A stretch of 25,040 bases of DNA from an uncultured Prevotella sp. (GTDB lineage Bacteria; Bacteroidota; Bacteroidia; Bacteroidales; Bacteroidaceae): assembly GCA_934230115.1 (NCBI GenBank), contig CAKQEI010000036.1, positions 1 through 25,040 of the forward strand, given 5' to 3'. The notes beneath the pieces were generated by a model. The model did not search any database. It was not told where the DNA came from and saw nothing but the letters and a program-made list of their open reading frames with translations. A program made the translations under genes and the position numbers. Each line of letters starts with the position of its first letter. Position 1 is the stretch's first letter. This document shows positions 13,586 to 21,672 of the stretch, one piece after another.

Positions 13586-14488
13586 CTAACGCAAGGACGC
13601 ATAATACCCAAGTTTGTAGAGCTTGAGCATAAAGAGTTTGGGGCGATTGCCTGAAAGCAGACATCGCTCCAACTGCCCAAACAAACGATGCATACAACGC
13701 ACACTCCACAACATATTCCAACTGTCAATGTGATTGACCGCACTGAGCAAGGGTGAATAACCCTGCAATTCTGAAGCGATGGCATGAAGGGTGTTAAGGG
13801 CTTCTTCAAGCTTTTCTATATAGCGAAGGTTGCTCTCGAATGATGTATAGGCCACAGGATTGTCTATGTGGAGCACCTTAACGCCTGCCTTTTCAAGACT
13901 CTTGCCAAGCATGACATCCTCATAACCATAGCCAATTATACGCTCGTCGTAGGGCACTTGCTGCAACACAGAGCGACGAAGCATAATATTTGTAGTACGA
14001 AACGACTGATAGGGACTGCGTCTACGCGACTCCACATCATGATTGCGCTCCTCATACTTCTCGTATCTGAAACGCAAACTCTCAAGATAGAGTTCCTGCT
14101 CACGGTCGCCGCCTTTCACAACAACACCACCACACACTGCACCACAACCTGAAACATCGGTGTGGACATAGTTGCTGATGAAATTATTGCTAACTGGCTG
14201 CAACCTTACGTCAACCATCAGACACCACTCATACTTGCCCTGACGCAACATAGCATTGCGCATTGCGGCACGGCAAGTGTGATGCGGTTCTGCCACATAA
14301 CGGCAGCCTGAAAGCTGAGAGAGTCGCTTATTAGCCTCAATGCAACGACTATCAGTACTACCATCGTCGTAGACCACGACTTCATATTCAAGACCTTTCA
14401 CTTTCTGTGCCTCACGAACAAGCGAGTTCACCAAAAGCGAGGCATCGTCATTATAAACGGGAATGAGTATTGAGAGTTTGTCTATCAT
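13586..14488 (-). CDS. Glycosyltransferase family 2 protein
   Basis: A 300-residue GT-A glycosyltransferase. It begins KLSILIPVYNDDASL, then VVVYDDGSTDSRC for nucleotide-sugar binding, and has GYGYEDVMLGKSLEKAG, the ED motif near the acceptor site. The place where a DxD metal site is expected reads CLMVDVRLQP, with only one Asp in the pattern, so metal binding may be altered. It is convergent with the acyltransferase (six bases apart) and divergent from the GT32 gene. Substrate unknown. Confidence 0.87.
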   Translation of the reverse strand: MIDKLSILIPVYNDDASLLVNSLVREAQKVKGLEYEVVVYDDGSTDSRCIEANKRLSQLSGCRYVAEPHHTCRAAMRNAMLRQGKYEWCLMVDVRLQPVSNNFISNYVHTDVSGCGAVCGGVVVKGGDREQELYLESLRFRYEKYEERNHDVESRRRSPYQSFRTTNIMLRRSVLQQVPYDERIIGYGYEDVMLGKSLEKAGVKVLHIDNPVAYTSFESNLRYIEKLEEALNTLHAIASELQGYSPLLSAVNHIDSWNMLWSVRCMHRLFGQLERCLLSGNRPKLFMLKLYKLGYYASLR

Positions 14489-14582
14489 ATTTTATTCATA
14501 GGTTATACTATTTATAATAACGCTATAAACAGTCTTTATATTGCCATATTAAACAATTATTATATATTATTCTATAGTTCTG

Positions 14583-14614
14583 TTTGCCCATTCCAAAAAT
14601 AGATAGTAAATTTG
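14583..14614 (+). promoter_or_regulatory. Promoter of the GT32 gene
   Basis: TTTG (14583-14586), 20-base spacer, TAAATTTG (14607-14614), a good Bacteroidota -33/-7 pair, 25 bases before the ATG at 14640. Confidence 0.65.
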
Positions 14615-14639
14615 TTAAAAAAATAACCTAACAACTCGA

Positions 14640-15410
14640 ATGATACCCAAAATAATACACTACTGTTGGCTTAGCAACGATGCTGTGCCGGCTAACTTAC
14701 AAGCGTGCATGGACTCTTGGAGGAAAAAACTTCCTGACTATGAGTTTATGCTATGGAACTTCGACCGATTCCCAAAAGAGAAATCAAAATGGGTGATGCA
14801 GGCTTTTGACAACCATAAATATGCTTTCGCCGCCGACTATATACGTCTATATGCCCTATACAACTATGGAGGCATATACCTTGACATGGATGTGGAGGTT
14901 CTGAAGACATTCAATCCTCTTTTGCAATTACACACCATGTTGTGCTGGCAGAAAGGAGCCGACGGACTTGAAGTAGCTACATTCGGCACGGAGAAAGGAG
15001 CTAAATGGATAGGCGACTGCCTTGAGTATTACAATGGGCGAGATTTTATACAGCCTGACGGAACACTCTCTACCACCCCGCTTCCTAACATTGTAGAGGA
15101 CACACTGCGCCAAAAGGGTTATCACTTTACTGATTGCCATTCCATATCAGAGGCAAAAGCTGTAGAAAGCAACAACGACACGCACACACTGCCTGTTCTT
15201 GATGACTGTTTCTTCAGCCCACGCTCCTACAATGACGCCAAGATGCATATTACCAAGGACACCTACTCCATTCATCATTTTGCAGGTACATGGCTGCCTT
15301 GGTATAGCAGAATGAAACGCAACATATACAACTCACTCGGACTGAAAAACCAAAATCCAATAAAAACGCTAAAGGAGTTTTTAAGAAGAATTGTATTCCG
15401 CAATAAATGA
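14640..15410 (+). CDS. GT32-like glycosyltransferase (DXD sugar-binding region)
   Basis: The 256-residue protein matches the GT32 / Gly_transf_sug pattern: MIPKIIHYCWLSNDAVP at the start, then ADYIRLYALYNYGGIYLDMD holding the DxD metal site, and HHFAGTW-LPW near the C-terminus. Family members add hexoses, often galactose or mannose, to capsule and O-antigen-type glycans in the cytoplasm. It has its own promoter and is convergent, 18 bases apart, with the GT4-like gene. Confidence 0.9.
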   Translation: MIPKIIHYCWLSNDAVPANLQACMDSWRKKLPDYEFMLWNFDRFPKEKSKWVMQAFDNHKYAFAADYIRLYALYNYGGIYLDMDVEVLKTFNPLLQLHTMLCWQKGADGLEVATFGTEKGAKWIGDCLEYYNGRDFIQPDGTLSTTPLPNIVEDTLRQKGYHFTDCHSISEAKAVESNNDTHTLPVLDDCFFSPRSYNDAKMHITKDTYSIHHFAGTWLPWYSRMKRNIYNSLGLKNQNPIKTLKEFLRRIVFRNK

Positions 15411-15428
15411 AAGAGACACACACAGCTG

Positions 15429-16541
15429 TTACAGCGAGCGATAAAGACGCTCATAAGCCTCAGCCACATGACGGTAGTCATGATACTTACGAACAAACTC
15501 TATACTCTCGCGCGACATTCGTGCGAGAGTATTCTCTATGAAGAATGCACGTTCTATGATCTTCTCATTTTCCGAATCCGACAGTTCTGGACTGACATTG
15601 ATTATAGGACGCAACTGTTGCTCACCTATGAAATCATAATAATCCTCCTCACCTCCACCTATAACTACCGTGCCGCAAGCCATTGCCGCCAAAGAATTCA
15701 TTGATGGTGTGTAACTGTAGAACTGATCGACAAGCACGTCGGCAGCATTAAGCATACGCAGGTATTCATCATAAGGAACACCCTCAACATAGTTTATTTC
15801 TATTCTGCCAGGATGACGACGAGCCACAGCCTCAACAAAAGACGCTATGCGCATTGCTCCCTTAAGATACTCGCGGTGGGGCTGTAGACCCACAAGAACC
15901 TTTATAGCCTTTGTGCTTGTTTTATTTTCGGTCTCTATACTTTCAACTGGTATCTCCATGGGAAGCGGTATATAATGCAGGCGGTTGTGAAAATCTTTAG
16001 TGTCATAACACAAATAATACTCATAGAGACATGCCACAAGAGCATCAGCCCCATACGAAACAGTGTGCCAACAAGACTTATATTGGCTACGCATGTGCTC
16101 GGCTATACGCTGACGGTTGGCTTCCACGTTCTGTTCACGGCCATTCCAATAAGTGTCAGAATAGGTGGGCACACCATGCGACTGCATAAGAAAGAGTTGC
16201 GGATCATCCGAGAAGCACCCCTTTACCACACGTCGGTTTAGTAGACGCAGAAGTAGAAAAAGCCAACGGTTCCATCGGGCCTTTAGAGGAATGAACGTAT
16301 AGCCACTAAGTTGAACTATGTCGTTGCCGCATAATTGCGGCAAAGACTTGAGCAAGCTCCATAATACCCACAATCCGCCTAACTTACCCCAACGCTCAGG
16401 ACGACGCAAGTCTATGTCGCGAGGAGAATTGTGCCAGCCATTACCATCGGACACTATCAACACTTTATGTCCAAGCTCCTCCAGACCACGCTTCAGTGTG
16501 TTGTGCAGATAACTACACTCGCCAACAAACAATATCTTCAT
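15429..16541 (-). CDS. GT4-like glycosyltransferase
   Basis: A 370-residue GT-B fold candidate. N-terminal MKILFVGECSYLHNTLKRGL and a Rossmann-like first half, then VLVGLQPHREYLKGAMR at the start of the second domain and DVLVDQFYSYTPSMNSLAAMACGTVVIGGGEEDY, the donor-binding region where GT4 enzymes carry an E-x7-E-type motif. The usual Glu pair is not obvious, so family membership is by overall layout. It is the third gene of the GT8-GT2-GT4 operon, 45 bases after the GT2 gene. Confidence 0.78.
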   Translation of the reverse strand: MKILFVGECSYLHNTLKRGLEELGHKVLIVSDGNGWHNSPRDIDLRRPERWGKLGGLWVLWSLLKSLPQLCGNDIVQLSGYTFIPLKARWNRWLFLLLRLLNRRVVKGCFSDDPQLFLMQSHGVPTYSDTYWNGREQNVEANRQRIAEHMRSQYKSCWHTVSYGADALVACLYEYYLCYDTKDFHNRLHYIPLPMEIPVESIETENKTSTKAIKVLVGLQPHREYLKGAMRIASFVEAVARRHPGRIEINYVEGVPYDEYLRMLNAADVLVDQFYSYTPSMNSLAAMACGTVVIGGGEEDYYDFIGEQQLRPIINVSPELSDSENEKIIERAFFIENTLARMSRESIEFVRKYHDYRHVAEAYERLYRSL

Positions 16542-16586
16542 ACACTCTTTTTTCTACTTATTCTATTTAATCAGTCTCTTGCCATA

Positions 16587-17771
16587 CTAACATTCATGCC
16601 ACTTGCACCATAGCATATACCCTTGGAAATTATTCTCACGAATGAGACGCTCTATATTACGTAGCCTTATGTCAGATGTATGCCATTTGCCAAGCCTTAC
16701 GGCTATCAGATCACGCTGCACAACAAACACGGCACGTGCCACTTCCTCTGGCAACCCCATCACACACCATGTGTTCATGAACATCTGATGAAGCATCATG
16801 TCGTATTGTCTTTGGTCGAAAGCAATGCCTAAGTTCTCGCGGTCGCGGAGCAAGCCAAGGGTTATATAGAGATTGTCAATGGCCTTTGGCTTGCCTGCAA
16901 AGCTGTGGCTTATGCTATTGCGACGCATCCTATAGCCGAAAACAAGTGGGGCAACACTTGCTATACGCTTGCACATGGGTTCGAGTATCATGCAATAAAT
17001 GGTGTCCTCAAACCAATAGCCAAGCGGAAACTCCACATTACTGAACAGACTACGGCTTATCAGCTTGCCACATACAAAGCCATTAGTATGTCGAGTGTCG
17101 TCGCTTTCCGGAAGTAGATTGTCATGCTGAATCATGTCGTACAGAGACGCCAATCCTGGTATTGCAGAGAAATCGCCATCCCTGTCGGCAAAACGACGGA
17201 AACCACCATCCACCATGTCGGCTCCTGTTTTCTCAGCCATACGCATCAGACAATCAATAGCTCCAGGCATAAGCACATCATCAGAATCTACAAACATAAG
17301 ATAACGCCCATGTGCCTGACGTATGCCAGCATTGCGCGCTCCAGAAAATCCTTTATTTGACTGGTCTATTACTCTCACGTTGGGCAAATGCTCGTATTTT
17401 GCTATCAAGCTGCGTGTGGAGTCGGTAGAGCCATCGTTGACAATTGTCACAAAGAAGCGATATTCTGTCTTTTGTGACAGGATGGAATCAAGACACTGAC
17501 ATACATAAAGCTCCACGTTGTAGCATGGCACTATCACCTCCACATCGGAGTCGGCAGCAGCAAAGTCATGCTGACATATGCACGAACTGCCAGGGTCTGG
17601 TGAATAGGAGTGGAGCAAACGCAATGCCGAAGACACATCCCCGGGAAACTGCTTTACTGAGGATGTGCAAATAGGACAGACAAGCGACTCCACCCGGTAA
17701 AACCATTCTGCAAGCCTTAGACGTTTGGCTATTTTCACATAAGTCATTTTCATGCGATTCATAGTGTTCAT
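16587..17771 (-). CDS. Glycosyltransferase family 2 protein with N-terminal extension
   Basis: The catalytic domain starts at about residue 76 (VEVIVPCYNVELYV), with IVNDGSTDSTRS and FVDSDDVLMPG supplying the nucleotide and DxD sites, and YWFEDTIY the acceptor-side ED motif. The first 75 residues are an unusual extension with CPIC (32-35) and a later CIC pair, which could bind metal or simply be a linker; no family recognised for it. The start may be any of three closely spaced ATGs. Ten bases separate it from the upstream GT8 gene, so they form one operon. Confidence 0.88.
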   Translation of the reverse strand: MNTMNRMKMTYVKIAKRLRLAEWFYRVESLVCPICTSSVKQFPGDVSSALRLLHSYSPDPGSSCICQHDFAAADSDVEVIVPCYNVELYVCQCLDSILSQKTEYRFFVTIVNDGSTDSTRSLIAKYEHLPNVRVIDQSNKGFSGARNAGIRQAHGRYLMFVDSDDVLMPGAIDCLMRMAEKTGADMVDGGFRRFADRDGDFSAIPGLASLYDMIQHDNLLPESDDTRHTNGFVCGKLISRSLFSNVEFPLGYWFEDTIYCMILEPMCKRIASVAPLVFGYRMRRNSISHSFAGKPKAIDNLYITLGLLRDRENLGIAFDQRQYDMMLHQMFMNTWCVMGLPEEVARAVFVVQRDLIAVRLGKWHTSDIRLRNIERLIRENNFQGYMLWCKWHEC

Positions 17772-17781
17772 TTAATATATC

Positions 17782-18747
17782 CTAAAGTCTGCGGTCTTTC
17801 ACATACTTGTTAATATCAATGATCTCGGCACCACGCAGTCCCGACATAACTAAAAGTCTCTTGCCTAATTGCTCCACGATATAAGCCACACCACCCCATC
17901 TTGGCTCTTTGCATTCTTTCCACATGGTCATCGCGCGATAATGTTCATACTCTGACTTCATAGGATGATGACAGTTGGAAAACCAAGGCTTGGGAATGCC
18001 AGTGAAGTGCACTACCACTGGATGTTGCTGGCCATCACGCATCTGATTGTCAAATTCCCACGACACAACAGAATTACTCGTGTCAAACCAATATTCATTA
18101 AGCATATTGTATTTCAAAGGAAGTGTCAGCTTGGACTCTCGAAACACATAATTCAGGATATCCTGGTCATGACATGCAAGGTTGTCGGATTTTGCAGATG
18201 CACATTCACAGAAATCTCTCACCACATTATTCTCACGCCAATATTCAATGTTGAGGACCAAAACCCCAGCATTGAAGTAACCCATACTTTGTGGATACTG
18301 CAAGCGATTGTATGGATCGGGACGGTTGTTGTAGCTGTCGGGCACAGCGGCAATAGCCTTACCCTGCATATCAAGATTCCAAAGTTCGCTTAAACTATCC
18401 ATTACAACAATGTCGCCGTCAAGATAAATCACACGATTGACATCGGGTGGCAACACTTCGGTGAGAAAGAGTCTATAGTATGTTGCATACGTTGCTCCCA
18501 CATGAGTGTTCTGCCCCTCACGACCTATAGGGAAGGAACTGAAACGAGACTCGTCCATCTTATAGAACATAACCTGCTGTCCATAAACATCGGCTATACG
18601 TTTTATCTGTGAGACTTTTTCATTGGTTATGCCATCATGCAACAAATGCACACGAATGTGCTCGCCGCGGTTGTTCTCGAACAGCGAGGTGAGCATGATG
18701 CCTGTCTGCATAACATAGCAGCTGTCTGTAGCGCATACTATTTCCAT
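17782..18747 (-). CDS. Glycosyltransferase family 8 protein
   Basis: A GT8 enzyme of 321 residues: MEIVCATDSCYVMQTGIMLTSL at the start, YYRLFLTEVLP, the metal site YLDGDIVVMDSL (DxD), GYFNAGVLVLN, CHDQDILNYVF and HFTGIPKPWF, all in family order. GT8 includes LPS galactosyl- and glucosyltransferases. The start at 18747 is chosen because the -7 element at 18770-18777 lies upstream of it, whereas the longer frame to 18780 would begin before the promoter. It leads a three-gene operon with the GT2 and GT4-like genes. Confidence 0.93.
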   Translation of the reverse strand: MEIVCATDSCYVMQTGIMLTSLFENNRGEHIRVHLLHDGITNEKVSQIKRIADVYGQQVMFYKMDESRFSSFPIGREGQNTHVGATYATYYRLFLTEVLPPDVNRVIYLDGDIVVMDSLSELWNLDMQGKAIAAVPDSYNNRPDPYNRLQYPQSMGYFNAGVLVLNIEYWRENNVVRDFCECASAKSDNLACHDQDILNYVFRESKLTLPLKYNMLNEYWFDTSNSVVSWEFDNQMRDGQQHPVVVHFTGIPKPWFSNCHHPMKSEYEHYRAMTMWKECKEPRWGGVAYIVEQLGKRLLVMSGLRGAEIIDINKYVKDRRL

Positions 18748-18769
18748 ATTAGTTGATGTTTTAATCCAA

Positions 18770-18777
18770 CAAAGATA
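18770..18777 (-). promoter_or_regulatory. -7 element of the glycosyltransferase operon
   Basis: CAAAGATA reads TATCTTTG on the minus strand, 23 bases before the GT8 start, the same sequence as upstream of the ATPase/TOPRIM operon. Confidence 0.65.
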
Positions 18778-18912
18778 CACATTTTACAAAACATACACGA
18801 CAAAAACCAAATCCTTTTATATTTTATGCCCAATATTTGCTAAGTAAATATAGCAAAACTCAATTGTAATAAATTAGTAGGGTAAAGGAAACATAAAAAA
18901 ATGTTTGGATGC

Positions 18913-18943
18913 TTTGTCGTGACAAATTAAAATGCTACCTTTG
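18913..18943 (+). promoter_or_regulatory. Promoter of the aldolase gene
   Basis: TTTG (18913-18916), 19-base spacer, TACCTTTG (18936-18943): a textbook Bacteroidota promoter. The implied transcript start near 18950 gives an AT-rich leader of about 105 nt before the ATG. Nothing else is recognised between 18944 and 19056. Confidence 0.8.
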
Positions 18944-19056
18944 CAAATGGAAAGTTGTGTATGCCAACACTGTGACAAGATTGAAATGGCACAGATGTTG
19001 CTATACAATTATTATATTAAGAGATTACACGTTTTATAAAAAACAAATAAAAAATT

Positions 19057-20067
19057 ATGGTAAACTACAAAGAATTGGGCTTGGTGAACACACGTGATAT
19101 GTTCGCAAGAGCCATCAAGGGTGGTTATGCAATTCCTGCATTCAACTTCAACAACCTCGAGCAGCTTCAGGCTATCATCAAGGCTTCTTCAGAATTGAAG
19201 TCACCGGTTATCCTTCAGGTTTCTAAGGGCGCACGCAACTACGCCAACGAGACTCTCCTCCGCTACATGGCTGAGGGTGCTGTTGAGTACGCTAAGGAGC
19301 TTGGCTGCAAGCATCCTGAGATCGTTCTCCACCTCGACCACGGAGACAGCTTCGAGCTTTGCAAGAGCTGCGTAGACCTCGGTTTCTCTTCTGTAATGAT
19401 CGACGGTTCTGCTCTTCCTTACGAGGAGAACATCGCCCTCACAAAGAAGGTTGTTGAGTACGCTCATCAGTTCGACGTAACTGTAGAGGGTGAGCTCGGT
19501 GTATTGGCAGGTGTTGAGGATGAGGTTTCTTCAGAAGTATGCCACTATACAAAGCCTGAGGAGGTTATCGACTTCGTAAGCCGCACAGGTGTTGACTCAT
19601 TGGCTATCTCTATCGGTACTTCACACGGTGCTTACAAGTTCACTCCGGAGCAGTGCACACGCGACCCGAAGACTGGCAAGCTCGTTCCTCCTCCATTGGC
19701 ATTCGACATCCTCGACGAGATCATGGAGAAGATTCCTGGATTCCCAATCGTTCTCCACGGTTCTTCTTCTGTACCACAGGAGTATGTTGACATGATCAAC
19801 GAGTACGGTGGCAAGTTGCCTGACGCTGTTGGTATTCCTGAGGAGCAGCTCCGCAAGGCTTCTAAGAGCGCTGTTTGCAAGATCAACATCGACTCTGACT
19901 CACGTCTTGCCTTCACCGCTGCTGTGCGCAAGGTATTCCACGACAAACCAGGTGAGTTCGACCCACGTAAGTACTGTGGCCCAGCTCGCGACCTCATGGA
20001 GCAGATGTACAAGCACAAGATCACTGAGGTGCTCGGCTCTGACAACAAGCTCGCTCAGCTCGACTAA
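19057..20067 (+). CDS. Class II fructose-bisphosphate aldolase
   Basis: The 336-residue zinc enzyme splits fructose-1,6-bisphosphate into dihydroxyacetone phosphate and glyceraldehyde-3-phosphate in the cytoplasm. Zinc and substrate motifs: HLDHGD (92-97), VEGELGVLAG (143-152), TSHGAYKF with H190, VLHGSSS with H234, and CKINIDSD. A plain ATG with an A-rich leader (AAAAAATT) marks the start. Codon use is strongly biased towards a small set (GAG, AAG, CTC, GTT), unlike its neighbours, consistent with high expression. It stands alone between a strong promoter and a strong terminator. Tagatose-bisphosphate aldolase is a less likely alternative. Confidence 0.95.
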   Translation: MVNYKELGLVNTRDMFARAIKGGYAIPAFNFNNLEQLQAIIKASSELKSPVILQVSKGARNYANETLLRYMAEGAVEYAKELGCKHPEIVLHLDHGDSFELCKSCVDLGFSSVMIDGSALPYEENIALTKKVVEYAHQFDVTVEGELGVLAGVEDEVSSEVCHYTKPEEVIDFVSRTGVDSLAISIGTSHGAYKFTPEQCTRDPKTGKLVPPPLAFDILDEIMEKIPGFPIVLHGSSSVPQEYVDMINEYGGKLPDAVGIPEEQLRKASKSAVCKINIDSDSRLAFTAAVRKVFHDKPGEFDPRKYCGPARDLMEQMYKHKITEVLGSDNKLAQLD

Positions 20068-20097
20068 TCAAGCAGCTTAGACAAGCATAAATAATAG

Positions 20098-20133
20098 CGC
20101 GCCCGGAATCGCAAGGTTCCGGGCGCGTTTTTT
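20098..20133 (+). terminator. Intrinsic terminator of the aldolase gene
   Basis: CGCGCCCGGAA (20098-20108) pairs perfectly with TTCCGGGCGCG (20117-20127), followed by six T. Confidence 0.97.
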
Positions 20134-20149
20134 GTTTGTTCTGTAAAAA

Positions 20150-20195
20150 ATAAGGTGTATCAAAACTCATACTTATGAGTTTCGATACACCTTAT
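20150..20195 (-). terminator. Intrinsic terminator of the exbD-tonB-TPR operon (dispersed hairpin family)
   Basis: A 22-bp inverted repeat (20150-20171 and 20174-20195) with one mismatch; arm core GGTGTATCAAAACTCATA. On the minus strand it is followed by TTTTTT, making it a good terminator for the operon ending at 20229. The same core, GGTGTATCAAAACTC, occurs as a half-hairpin at 3314-3328 next to the group II intron. Confidence 0.85.
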
Positions 20196-20228
20196 ATATT
20201 ATATACTTTATAAGTTAAAGAGTATACT

Positions 20229-21653
20229 TTACTTCAAGTTCATAATCTGCTTTCCAGTCTCATTCTCTGGGTTCAGCTCAAGAAGCTTCTGAGCATACTT
20301 CTTAGCCTCAGCCACCTTGTCGTTTTGGATGTAGTGTACGGCAAGATAGTTGTAAGCTGTAACAAGCTTGTTGTTGTCAGAAGCAGTCTTCTCGTCCTTA
20401 GCATTGATAAGCTCGATGAGCTTGGTGTAGTAAGGAAGTGAAGCACCAACCTTAAGGTCTGGATTGATCTGATAGTAAGCGGTAGCTTGCTTAGACACAG
20501 CATAAATAGCTGCATAGTCGAACTTCTCAGCAATCAAGCCATAGATGTCGGCAGCCTTCTTGAAAGCTTCCTTCTTCTCGGCATCAGAAGTAGCGGCGTC
20601 AGCCTGCTCAATATAGATGTCGGCAAAGCTGTCATACTCCTTGTATGTCACATCCTCACCCTTGTCCTTCAAATACTGCTCATAAGAAGCAACTGCCTCA
20701 TTGAACTTCTTAGCCTTGGTGTATGCCTCAGCGATGTATTTGTTAACGTCCTTGTTCTCAGGATCAACCTCGGGGATGTGCTTGTAAGAAGCGATAGCTT
20801 CGTCGTACTTGCCTGTGTTGATAAGAGCGTCGGCATAGTAGATATAGTCGTTAGGAGTATACTTGATGGTGTCGGTAGCAGAGAAAAGCTTAGCACCATA
20901 GTTAACAGCTGCATCGTACTGCTTCAGTTTGTCTGAACCATAAAGACCGATACGGTTGAATGAGCCATACTCAGGATACTTCTGGATACCAGCTTCTGAG
21001 AGCTTAACAGCCTTGTCGTACTGCTCGAGAACGTATGCTGTAGAAGCATAGTCGAAGAGGATGTAGTCCTCAAGCGAAGAAACGTTCTGAACCTTGTCAT
21101 AGTAGTTCATAGCCGACTTCAACTGATTGTTTGAGGAATACATGTAGCCAGCAGCTGCATCAACAGGATAGTCAGGCTTTACTGAGCGGAGCTTCTCAAG
21201 CATAGCAACAGCACCATTCGGGTCTACCTTCTGGTAAACACGTGCATACTTAACGTAAGCAGAAGGTTCCTGCGGAGCCTGCTGAGTGGCCATCTCATAG
21301 TAAGAAGCAGCCATACCGCCATCGTCCTCAGCCGAAGCGATATCGCCACGGAGGATATAGCCAACAGCATTTGTCTTGCCAACCTTCATTGCCATGTCGG
21401 CATAAATCTTAGCCTGCTCGAAATTCTTAGCTGCAAGGAAAGCACGACCAAGACCTGCCAAAGCATCGGCATTCTTCTTGTTAGCCTTAACGTAATCCTT
21501 TACCTGCGACTTAAGAGCGACAGCATCACCCTTAGCGTCTACTACTACCTTTGTAATGGCATCAACCTGCGCCTTAACGTCCTGAGCCATTGTTGGTGCT
21601 GCGAAGCTGAGCATCAGAGCACCTGCTACGAAATATTTATTAATTGCCTTCAT
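20229..21653 (-). CDS. Exported tetratricopeptide-repeat protein
   Basis: A 474-residue protein with signal peptide MKAINKYFVAGALMLSFAAPTMAQ and many TPR units (for example ALAGLGRAFLAAKNFEQAKIYA, YIYYADALINTGKYDEAIASY, YNYLAVHYIQNDKVAEAKKYA). TPRs are protein-binding scaffolds; here it is probably periplasmic. It is the last gene of the operon, 19 bases after the PstS-like gene, and the same neighbour order is common in Prevotella and Bacteroides. A role in TonB-linked transport or envelope assembly is inference from context. Confidence 0.9.
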   Translation of the reverse strand: MKAINKYFVAGALMLSFAAPTMAQDVKAQVDAITKVVVDAKGDAVALKSQVKDYVKANKKNADALAGLGRAFLAAKNFEQAKIYADMAMKVGKTNAVGYILRGDIASAEDDGGMAASYYEMATQQAPQEPSAYVKYARVYQKVDPNGAVAMLEKLRSVKPDYPVDAAAGYMYSSNNQLKSAMNYYDKVQNVSSLEDYILFDYASTAYVLEQYDKAVKLSEAGIQKYPEYGSFNRIGLYGSDKLKQYDAAVNYGAKLFSATDTIKYTPNDYIYYADALINTGKYDEAIASYKHIPEVDPENKDVNKYIAEAYTKAKKFNEAVASYEQYLKDKGEDVTYKEYDSFADIYIEQADAATSDAEKKEAFKKAADIYGLIAEKFDYAAIYAVSKQATAYYQINPDLKVGASLPYYTKLIELINAKDEKTASDNNKLVTAYNYLAVHYIQNDKVAEAKKYAQKLLELNPENETGKQIMNLK

Positions 21654-21672
21654 AATTCAAAGTTTAAAATTT

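Noticed and set aside
18944..19056. Riboswitch in the aldolase leader
   Set aside because: The leader is AT-rich and shows no conserved aptamer motif or strong stem.
20487..20936. Leucine-rich 149-aa ORF antisense to the TPR gene
   Set aside because: It is a product of the TPR gene's codon bias read on the opposite strand.
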